Source: Paulownia fortunei
Lineage: Eukaryota; Streptophyta; Magnoliopsida; Lamiales; Paulowniaceae
Direction of reading: 5' to 3'
Assembly: GCA_019321725.1 (NCBI GenBank)
Contig: CM033121.1
Span: 2,976,001-3,040,000 of the forward strand
Length of the DNA: 64,000 nucleotides
The notes beneath the pieces are model-generated. The model saw nothing but the letters and a program-made list of their open reading frames with translations. It searched no databases and was not told the DNA's origin. The position numbers and the translations under genes are program-made. Positions 1 through 10,500 of this stretch are shown piece by piece (the first letter of the stretch is position 1; each line of letters starts with the position of its first letter).

Positions 1-540
1 TTGTGGGATTGAGATGGACTGTAAATAGACTCTACAGGTGGAGGTTGGCAAGACTACTGTTTCCTGTTACCGATTTCATTGTGAACATTAGGATTTAAAT
101 CTTGGATGTGGGTTATGTTGTTAGGTTCCTCAATTTCTGTAGTTGTCCCATTAGTAATTTCAGATGTCATATGGACCGTCTTCCAACCTTGATTTATTTG
201 ATTTCTACATTGGTTGTAACCTGATTGTAGCTGGAACTCAGCAACAACTTAACAGTAATTTCAGAAAAAGCAAAATTGTAAACTGTATTTAATAATATTA
301 CTAATTTTGATCTGCGCCTTTCTCAGATATTGTATGCCATATCTAGGGCAGCTGAAGCCATCATATCTCGTGGTAAATGAAATGAATTCAATTTTGTGCT
401 ATGTACATTAAGCAAATTCGTTATGCTGTAAGGTGATAATTTTAGCCTGTTGAAATAATGCATAAATATTATGACCTTCTTTGTCAGTTTTGACCATGTG
501 TGAAGTTGGCCTTTTAATGAATCAATAATTTGATTAGTTT
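1..540 (+). other. Probable 3' flank/UTR of an upstream tandem VIK-like gene
   Basis: No ORF is present. The stretch aligns by eye, in the same order, with the region just after the stop of the VIK-like gene (about 10020-10370). Shared blocks include ggatttaaa-c/t-tt-ggatg followed by tatgttgttag, ccttgattt, gtaa-ttgtag followed by aacaactta, and ccatgt-tgaag-tggcctt. The simplest reading is that the coding part of a second VIK-type gene ends just left of position 1, making the gene at 2573-9979 the downstream member of a tandem pair. This is inferred from noncoding similarity only. Confidence 0.5.
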
Positions 541-2118
541 ATTTTATTGAGTTTAAAAAATTATTAAGTATATTTAATTTTATAGGGAAAAAATGAATTT
601 CATTTATCTTATGCTAGAGTAATTTATATCATTTGTACAAAAAAGATCGTTTATTCACAATTTAGGTTGCTTCTATTTGGCTCGCCGTTACTATGGGAAT
701 TACTTTTGTTTTAAGATGTTTCAATTCGCTGTGATGTCTCTTGCCAACCCATGAATTCAGCAGCATTTTGAATATTTGAAATTTTTTGAATTTTATGCAT
801 ATTTTCAACTCCTCGAAGCATTTCTTCGATTACTATACCATTTCTCGTCTCTAGTGCCTAATTCAATTTTTTTTCAATAAACTTCATAAAAAAAAATGAT
901 AATAATATTTTTTTTCTTTATTGACATTTTAATGTTAGCAAACAAGTATTGCATGCGGTAAATTTTTATAAAGAGAGTTTTTGGTTGAGTTTATATAGTC
1001 GAAAAAAAATATTTTAAGGGTCGGATTTTTTTTAATATATTATTAAAATACTTTAATTTAACCATTACAAATATTTAATAATCTACATACACTTACTGTA
1101 TCTAACAAATTTAAAATTTAGCATTTTATTAACTCCAAAAACTATTTTACCAACTTTACTAAGACTTTCGAAATTAATTTAATTGAACACTCTAAATTTG
1201 TTGAACCTTTTGAAGGCAACACAATGTAGTCTATTTCTCAAGTTACTAAATGCATCCAAAACTCTATTCGAATTCATACCAAATGCAAGGATCTTCAACT
1301 CACAACATTAAATTTAATATTTTATTATAATTTAACATAAATCATCTCTAATTCACTATACTAAATTTTATATCAAATAAATATTTGTTCTTATTTTTTT
1401 TATATTTTAATTATTATCTATTTATTTATTTATTTATAAAATTATTTAATTACTTATATTTTAAAGTTCGCAAGCCGACTTCCAAGCTTTTTATTTTATT
1501 TATATATTTAATTATTCTATAATTTTATTAATAACAAAGTAGTAGTAATAATATTAATTCTTCATAATAATAATGATAATGATAATAATATTTTTTATAT
1601 TATTGTGTACTCCTATAACATAATAAACATAATAACAATTTAAAATTATATTTTGATTTAATAAGAGTGTAATACGATTAACATAATAGAAGTTTTGTAT
1701 GATAATATTACAATGAGAAAAATAGTAGTGATGCCAAATAATATAATTAATATTATAAGTAACTAAAAATTTATAATTTATGTTCATTCAAGTAACATTA
1801 ATTTTTTTTTTATAAAGATTAGCTCGAGCTTAAATAGGTTGGATTGTAAATAAATTCGAGTATGATATTTTTGAATTGAATTCCAACTTCGGATTAAATA
1901 TGCAATTTCGACAGCTTAAATTTTTCAGAAGCAACTTAAACTTGGGCTTAAAATTTTTCCGAAGTCAACTCATTTACACTCACAATCACAACATAATTAC
2001 TGCGACTCCCTAAACTCCGGTAAAAACATGGAATAAAGGCGCCAAATGACTGTTCTTTTCTTGTCTGATATTTTCTGAGCTGGGATCTCTCCAAAGACCC
2101 AAATAATTTTTTTGGCAG
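541..2118. other. AT-rich intergenic spacer
   Basis: No gene is visible. The stretch is very AT-rich with poly-A/T runs and ATT/AAT-rich low-complexity tracts around 1380-1620. The short ORFs here are made of low-complexity codons and resemble no family. The promoter of the VIK-like gene should lie near the right edge, but I cannot place a TATA box with confidence. Confidence 0.6.
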
Positions 2119-2330
2119 ATGTCCAAGAACTACGACAACTGGGAGAAATTGGTGGGAGCAGTGCTGTTGAGAGATCAGCTCCGTCGACTTGCTTTGATCA
2201 ACTCCAGCGACTCCAGCAACATCAACTCCGCATCATCTAGTTTCAATCTGGCTCTGCTTCTCCGTTTTCTAGCTATGACGAGCACGTGATCATCTCTAAT
2301 GGGGAGACATTATTACCAAGAAATTATCTG
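2119..2330 (+). other. Orphan exon-like segment upstream of the VIK-like gene
   Basis: An ATG at 2119 opens a protein-like frame starting MSKNYDNWEKLVGAVLL, which ends in TGA at 2287. From 2241 a second frame, closed just upstream by TAG at 2238, reads with normal protein composition (…SASPFSSYDEHVIISNGE…) up to a good donor, ctg|gtaagt, at 2331. That frame would join in phase 0 to the acceptor at 2573. The switch from one plausible frame to another near 2241 suggests a 1-nt indel in a former coding first exon, or else a noncoding 5' leader exon. I do not recognise the N-terminal family. Confidence 0.4.
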
Positions 2331-2572
2331 GTAAGTTGGGCCTTTAATGGAGGTAAAAGTGGTGTCATCTGCTTATCGAGTATTAATTTTCAATTATACC
2401 AGGGTTTTGCGTTGTGAGCTTCAAACTTCGGGCACTCAAAGTTTGATTTTTTTTTTTTTTTCATTTTTTGTAGTTTTAGTTCAAGGTTCTTGAGATGGTT
2501 GAGTTTGTTGAACGATGAAATAAATTATCGTGTCTAATTTCTTGGCTTGCTTTCAATTTGGGTATATTGCAG

Positions 2573-5500
2573 GGCGACTGGGAGGTTGACCTTACTGAGC
2601 TGGTCTTCTCAGAATCGACTCCCAAATCCTCCAGGGTGAGCTCGAGGTCTCTAATTCTGTGGCACGCGCACCAAAACGATGCAGCAGCGGTGAGAAAGCT
2701 CCTGGAGGAGGATCGGTCGCTGGTGCATGCTAGAGACTATGATAATCGGACTCCGCTCCACGTGGTGGCAATCCACGGCTGGATCTACATCGCCAAATGT
2801 CTTCTGGCGTACGGAGCTGACGTAAACGCTCAAGATCGATGGAAAAACACCGTAAGGTTTTATGGTGATTTACACACACATGTATTCATCTTGCATAGAC
2901 AGACTTTTATGTGTGTGAATGATCATTGAGTTCATCTATGCGTTGATGTAGGTGGTGATTCTGTGTTTATGTTTTTTTATTTGTAATTCTGTTTGATCGT
3001 TAATTCTGAGTTGATTAATAGTCTCTTTTATCGAGAATTTTGTCAATCGTGTGTTTGTTTGGTGCAATACTGTGTATTTTATTTGTGCGGATTCATGTTC
3101 TCCATACATGATCTGTCGAACAGAAAGTCTTCTCCATGAACTGTGATTTTAGTTTTGCTGAAAATATTACCCCTTCTATTTATTTTAGCAATTCTTTTAA
3201 TGAATGAAAAATTAAATACAAAATTTTGGGGCCATTCTATACATCAAGAGCCTTTTAGTTTAGTTAAGATAGGAAACTATTCCTTGCTGCCTACCAGTAC
3301 TACTCAGCATCGAGAAACAGTAGAGATCCTGTCATTAAGTTGATAGTGTGGTTTGAGAAAAGGTTTTACCTTTGTTAACGATTGTTAACAGTGACGGCGA
3401 GCATAGGGTGTGCATGTTGTTTGTTTGAGTGATTGAAAAGCTTCTTCAACTATGGATAGATTATGTTGTTAATTTGTCAAGAAGCTATCCTGAAAAACTA
3501 ATATGTCACCAGCATTCCTGATTGTTTGTGTAACGCGCCATGACCACAAATCCACGTGTTATACATGGACAACCTTCTGCAAGCATTTATTGACCTTCCA
3601 TTATATCTTAAAACAACTTAAGAGCCAGATGTGTTCTTACCTGCCTAAGTTTTGGAGTGGATTGGCAACATTCCTAAATGCTGGTGATAAGGGAGCAATA
3701 ATGAAGTTCTTTTGAAGTCTTAAATTTAACATAGGCGTGGCACTAGATGATCATCCAGATTTGGTAATAATACTTGGTAGGTTGTAGTATGCCCAATATA
3801 TGCATTAAAATATTGATAGGGCTGTCAGTTAAGTCGATCTATTAGAGTCTACTAATGATTGAACCTGGATAAGTTTTTAGTCCTTTAAGTTCAAGGCCAT
3901 TTTTTCTCGAAAAAAAAAAAAAAAAAAACAAATACACGCTCCAATTGGAGCTGGCTCAAGTGTAATTTTACTCTTTCAATAGCAGCAATACATTAAAAAA
4001 TTTGTCTAGATTATCACATTGCCAATAAAAGAGAATCAATTATATATAGAGTAATTTTAGAAAAGTACAATGAAACTTTATTCCATGCCACAACTAGTGT
4101 TATTGAACTCAATAACAATTTGATTTTTCCTTAGGACAGACTTACACGTATAAATTTGACCTGAATAAGCATAATTAGGAATTCAAAGAATATAAAGAGG
4201 AAAGTTCTGATGAAATGTTTAAATGCATTTATCGCATAATTTTCTCTATATATTAGAATAGCTATGAGAATTTTTATTTTTTTTAGGGGGTTTTGGGGGT
4301 GGGGGTGGAAGAAGTCTTTGAGATACTGTCAGATGACACAAAAACTGGACATTGTTTAATTGATACCACATCAATGTCTTTGTAAAATATCGAAACAACG
4401 CTTGCTTTCTTTCTTGGATACTTTTTAATACAATATAGGTGCATGATAATTTTCTGCTCAACATTTGGTTTTTCATATATTTTAATTTTTGTTCAGTACT
4501 ATTATTGGCTGCATGTCTCAATTTTATATCATATCAGATGGAAGTGGAAATTTTTTTATTTTAAATTGGAATGAAGTATTACTCATAGTTGAAATAAAAT
4601 ATTAGTCCTAAATATTATCTCAACCATGTATGGACAAAAGAAAAGGAACTATTATATAAAGTTTGGGATGTGAACAAAACAAGGAAGGTCTTCAAAATAT
4701 ATGAAGTGATTTTTAATGATTACTAATTATGCTTATACACTATAATGGATATGAGTTCCATACTGTGACAAATTTAAAAGCTAAATTGCACCTTTAGTTC
4801 AGTAAGCTTGGATAGGATGTTCATAGTTTTGTTTGATATTTTGGATTGTTGTTCCTATATTTTCCAAATGCCTATTTGATGTGCAATTTACATCAACAAG
4901 TTCCAGTTCTCAGTGCAGTGCTTACAATGCCTACACGCTTATGCACAATGTCTCTCTTTCTTCTTTTGTTGATTTACTTTTTACGACATGAACCATAAAT
5001 CTGATGGAGACTCCATCTAGTTCACAGACTTCTATTTAGCTGCTCTTCTATCTGAATTTTGCATTTGTGCTTACAGCCTCTAGCTGATGCCGAAGGAGCG
5101 AAAAAATATGAGGTGATTGAATTATTAAAGTCATATGGTGGGCTTTCTTATGTAAGTCTCATTCTTCTTTGCTGCATTCTTCCTTATTTTTATGTATTCC
5201 TCTCTCTCTCTCTCTCTCTCTCTCCACAGATTGTTAGTTGTAACTATAAGTTTATCCCGTCATTCTTGAAGAGTTTGAATAGTTGGTACTTCTGCGTGAC
5301 TTATTTCTTTTGACTTTCCTTTTACCTTTTTTATATTGATTTTAACCCTTTTAGCAAAGCTTGCTTTGCATTTGTCAACAATGATTTGGGACTGAAACAT
5401 TGAAATCATGAATTAATATCTATTGTGCCAAGGCATCATTATCCTTATTGCTATGGGTTGACTAATAAGAACTATTGCCTGGTAAAGATATCAATAATTT

Positions 5501-8500
5501 TAGTTTAAAAAGGTGTACAATAAAAGCCGACGTTTTGCAACCCTCGGAAGGTGATAATGAGATTCATGAGATGGCTGACTTAGTTGAATGGTAAAATACA
5601 CCATTATCTCTCATCTTATTTTGTGGAATCCATTTTGTAGTTTCTTGGCGCTTCTTATTTGGGATTATTGCAGGGCCAAAACGGAAGCCATTTTGAACCA
5701 AGGCCTGTTCCACCCCCTCTACCAAATAAGCACAACTGGGAGATTGATCCTGCTGAGCTGGACTTCTCAGAATCGACTCTCATATCCAGGGTTTGGGTTC
5801 ATTTGCAGAATATTAGTCATAATTCCCTATGTTAGATAAAAAAAACTTAATGCCACCTCTTAGTTTCATGGAAAACATAAAATGTTATATTGTAGCAAAA
5901 AAATCAAGAGATTGATATTTGCAGTCTGTTCAAATATAGAATCTTATAACCTTTCTCCTATTGCAATCTAAAGGGCTGAAGTCTTGTTTGCAACTTTCAC
6001 CAAGTAGGACATTTGTTATAACTCATTATGATTACTGTTGAAAAGCACATCAGTGCAACTTGAATTTGAGGTTTTAGTTATTTTACTTTTCTTTTTTGGC
6101 GGCTTGTGCATCAGGGGTTGCCTTCCTGGGATTTCAAAATTTATTATTTCATTCTTTTATAGCATAAAATCATCTTTTTCAGCATTGTATGATATCATGT
6201 TGTCTTAAACTCGAAGGGTTCTTATTGTTATGGTTGTTGTGTACCCCCTTGGTTCATCCGTCCCTCTGCCTTTTCTCCTTTATCTTCTGGAGCTGGAGTG
6301 CAGGGGCAGTTGATGAGATAGAAACCGAGGGTCTAATATGATTCTGAGTTGCTGTCTATTCTGTTTCGTGTCGTTGTGTGCTTGTATTTTCTCTGACATG
6401 CCTTTCTATTTGAGACGTATCTAAAGTTGTCATTGTTGCTCTTATCACTTCAGTGTACGTGTAATGTTTGAATTTTTATATGCAAAGCTCATTATTACTG
6501 ACGACAGTATGCTGATATGCAGGGGTCTTCTGGCGAGATAATAAAAGCTAGTTGGTGGGGAACACCAGTGGCTGTCAAGCGCATTATTCCAAACCTTTCA
6601 GATGATAGATTAGTGATGTATATTTCTCAATTTCATTTAATCATCAAAACACTTACAACATCTAGCTTCCCATATCTTCCTTTTAGTAATGGGATAGATC
6701 TTTTGATTTTATTACTGTGTATTTTCATGCTATTTTCTGACTTCTGGATGGGTCTTATGCCAAAAAGTAATGGTAGAAGTTTATAATCATACAACAATGG
6801 CCTTTTGACATTTCTTAATTGACATGCAAAACCCGGTTTAGAAAGTGTAATTTCTTTTAACTTTATAGTTAAAGTTTTATTAATTTAATTCCTGTGTCAC
6901 TACATCAGTGTCTGTCATGTCTATTTGCTTTGGCTTTTTCCTCCTGACTTAAGGTAAATTTCCTTGTCTCTTACTCTCAATTCAGTCAGGACTTCAGGCA
7001 TGAGGTCAATTTGCTACTGAAGCTTCGTCATCCAAATATAGTCGAATTTCTAGGAGCTGTTACTGAAAAGAAGCCCTTCATGTTAATTACAGAGTACTTG
7101 AGAGGGGTGAGTGAATGTGTTCTCTATCCTCCTTGGAAGTATATCTTTTGACTTTGCAAAACAGCACAACTTTTGGATCCCATTGTGTATTCTTTACCAG
7201 GGAGATCTACATCAGCATCTGAAGGAAAAAAAGGCGCTCAATCCATCAACTGCTATCAATTTTGCACTGGATATTGCCAGGTAAAATTGGAATTAGTAAA
7301 ATTATATTTGTTTCTCTTCAGTGAAGAACTTCAGACCTTTACAGCATGTTTCTCGTCTTTCACCCTGCATTATTTCTAATGAAAGCCTTATTCCATATAG
7401 ATGCTCATGCTTCAATTTCTGTCTCATGAGAAAAATATTTGTTCCAAATACATGTGCTCCACAGAGATTGAAGTCGAACTTTTTCCTTTCTTTCCCCTTT
7501 TTTTTTTTTTTTTTTGGGGGGGGGGTGTTGGGGGGATGCGATTACGACATAATTAGATTTCTAGACGAGCATGCTTATCAAAATTGGAATGGCTGCCTAT
7601 TATTTCAAATATGTCATATTATGCAGCAATATGGAATCTGACGTGCTAATCTGATTCTCATAATTTTGTTTGCACAGAGGCATGGCTTATCTCCACCATG
7701 AGCCAAATGTCGTAATACACAGAGATCTACAACCAATGTTAGTTGCTTTTGTGCTAGGTAAAACGGCATGTAAATCAGTTTTCTAATAATCATTATGATT
7801 CTGCTGCCTGTTGTTTTGCCTCGACCAATACTATCTTGATAATGCATGCAGATCTTTTTCTGTCTCTATGATGAACATTTGGGAGAATATATATATATAT
7901 ATTTTTTTTCCTCCCTTAGACAGGCTAACATATACTACTTTCAGGAATGTTTTTCTTGCCAACACAAATGCAGATCGTTTAAAAGTAGGAGATTTTGGAT
8001 TGAGCAAGCTCATAAGGGTACAAAATTCTCATGATGTTTACAAGATGACTGGCGAGACTGGAAGCTGTGAGTAACTATTTTAAGAATAGTTTTATGCGCA
8101 GATGGGAATTTTTTGATGGTTTGTACTGTACTTTTCCTGTGATCACAAAAGACCGTTATATGGCACCTGAAGTCTTCAAGCACCGGAAATATGATGACAA
8201 GGTTGACGTGTTCTCCTTTGCAATGATATTATATCAGGTAATTTTTTATCTTTGTCATGACTCCGACATATTGAACTGTAGTTGAAATATAACACAAAGT
8301 GACTGAACTGTTGCAGATGCTTGAAGGTGAGCCACCATTGGCACGTTACAAACCATATGAAGCAGCAAAATATGTGGCAGAAGGACACAGACCAATGTTT
8401 ACGGCAAAAGGTCTAATTCCTGAGTTGAGAGAGTAAGTATCTGTGGAAATCTTATACCATGTGGACTGAGGAATGGTGAAAGAAAAGAAATTGACGCCCA

Positions 8501-9979
8501 GTTAATGGCTCATGGAATCAATCTTAAATGGTCATATAGCTATGTCTAACATGTCATAGGAATTTCTTCTAATTGGTTCCATAATACCCGAATATACCAA
8601 CTATTCTATTGATGGAAAAGAAATTTGATGAGATCACTTAAAAAAGAAAATGAGAATCGTAAAATCGAAAAAATACATTTTTGTCATGTTAGTTGTCTAA
8701 TTTGTCTGTAAAAACAACCGAGTACACAAAATTTTCACCTTGTCACTACATCCAAATTGCCTGCTGCACCTGTACTCTTTGAAACAGTTACATTTTGATC
8801 TTGATAGCTAGATGATCATGGCAAATATTTAACCACATAAAATTGACCTCAGAACGAGATGCCTTCCCTATTTAAATATCTTGCTGGTGCAATTGCTTTT
8901 CTCATTTCAACTTTATTAATTATCTCTTTTGGCTTTAGAATTTTGCCCCCTCCCCCCTTTCATTTCAGATGCATCTAAATTCTATGCTGAAACCCATTCA
9001 TCAGACAAATAACTTACTAAATTCTATGCTTACATGCATTCATCAGATAAATAACTTATTCTATGATTGGGTTCTATTGGTTCCCCAAACAATGTAGTTG
9101 CTGAACCTAAAGTTTCGCTGACGTAACCTATTGACCATAATGGCAAATCTAGCGAAAATTCAGACTTCTGACATAATGGCATAGGCGATTGGAGTAGCTT
9201 CCTTGCACAGCTTCATTTCTTTTTTTTTTTTTTTTTGGCACTCGAACTGAATGCCAAGAACTCCTGTTTGCATTACTGGGTTAACAATTTAGATGGATAT
9301 TGTTGGAATAGAGGAAAAACATAAAAGATGATTAAGGACTCTATACATAAGAAAATACTGTACTTGAAAACATATCTCTTTCATCTTACGACATTAATAA
9401 GGAATAATGTTTTTACAATGAAATTTTTAGTCAATCCCAGTGGTGAGGATGTCCTGTTTGGATTGTTTGTGATCTTATGAGATCCTCTAGATATTGGGCA
9501 TCTTCTGTGCATCTACTACTACTACATTTTCTTGTCTACCCTTTTAAATCACCAACACATGTTGAACCCATTTTTCCTATTTGTTCATGTCAATATATTT
9601 CTGCTTATTTATTGAATGACACATAAGCTTTGTGGCGATACCGACTTTTAGCCTACATGTAGTAGTGGTTTTGTTGAATGTTCTAGCGAAGACTTTTATT
9701 GAATGTTCCATTGTCTAAACGATAAATTTTCTTTCCAGTATCTCACAAAGCTCAAATAGTTTTTACCTTTGCATTCAGCAGACAACATACGCATTTGAAG
9801 TTTTACATCCTCGTATCTGTTGAACTGAATATTTTTTTTTTTTTTTTGGTAGTTTAACTGAGCAGTGCTGGGCGGCAGACAGGAATCAGAGGCCCTCTTT
9901 CTTGGAGATTTTGAGGAGACTCGAAAAAATCAAGGAAATTCTACCATATGATCGTCGCTGGAACATCTTTGCATCATAA
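2573..9979 (+). CDS. VIK: VIK-like ankyrin-repeat serine/threonine kinase (11 exons, divergent copy)
   Basis: Exons: 2573-2851, 5077-5151, 5674-5790, 6523-6617, 6986-7106, 7201-7280, 7678-7737, 7945-8066, 8152-8237, 8317-8432, 9853-9979. All phases agree, giving an uninterrupted frame of about 425 codons. The N-terminal third is an ankyrin region (LILWHAHQNDAAAVRKLLEE, then DYDNRTPLHV and GADVNAQDRWKN). A kinase domain follows with VAVK (Lys about 176), HRD (Asp about 272), DFG (about 292-294) and APE. Arabidopsis VIK binds the receptor VH1/BRL2 in vein patterning and acts on a tonoplast sugar transporter. Oddities: no in-frame ATG in the first conserved exon; an N-terminal block copied from exon 3; the glycine-rich loop reads ISRGSSGE instead of the usual IGKGSFGE; the catalytic loop reads HRDLQP instead of HRDLKP; the donor after 5790 (gtttgg) is weak. 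Family assignment is secure. Whether the copy is active, or even starts correctly, is not. Confidence 0.85.
5201..5224. repeat. (TC)12 microsatellite in VIK-like intron 2
   Basis: Perfect TC dinucleotide run shortly after the donor at 5152. Confidence 0.9.
8976..9059. repeat. Two-copy 42-bp tandem repeat in the last VIK-like intron
   Basis: Units 8976-9017 and 9018-9059 both begin taaattctatgct and end ataacttac/t, with a few substitutions in the middle (gaaacc versus tacatg). They lie in the 1.4-kb intron 8433-9852, which otherwise holds only AT-rich sequence and poly-T runs. Confidence 0.8.
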
Positions 9980-10500
9980 AGTTAACCCTGAGAAGGGCAC
10001 TGTCAAAATGATGTGGTTCAGGTCAGTGAACCAGTGACCTCTCCTTTGGCGGCTAAACATGTTGCAAGGACTACTAAATTCCATAGTGTCGTTCGGATTT
10101 AAACTTCGGATGCGTTTATGTTGTTAGACGACTCCATTTACAATATAAGTTTTAAAAGCTATATGCGAATGATGTAACAAACCTTGATTTGTTATTTTCC
10201 CTTTTGGATGTAATATGTTGTAGCCCGAAGTAAATAACAACTTAGAGAAATTTCATGAAGGCAAAATGGTGGTGTCTCTTTGTAAACCAGATCTAATACT
10301 ATTCCTATCATTTAGGTGTGCCCATGTATGAAGATGGCCTTCTAAAGAACAGAATTTCTCCATTCAATAAAACTCCCTATAACACCACCTGAAGTTTTTA
10401 TTACAATTCGATTCCCCACATTGAATCAAAAATGTAATTCATCTCTTCCTAGATAATTGTACAGCACTCAGAAAGACTTAAGAAACGATTCAGAACCACT
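9980..10500. other. Convergent 3' region between the VIK-like and p24 genes
   Basis: About 520 bp separate the two convergent stop codons. The left part is the probable 3' UTR of the VIK-like gene, with an aataaa-type signal in cattcaataaaa near 10365, and it resembles window positions 1-540. The right part is the 3' UTR of the p24 gene. Confidence 0.6.

Noticed and set aside
2558..2572. In-frame TTG at 2558 as the start of the VIK-like protein
   Set aside because: It lies in the intron end just before a good acceptor (attgcag at 2566-2572), and a TTG start is implausible for a nuclear plant gene; the same intron sequence recurs before exon 3.
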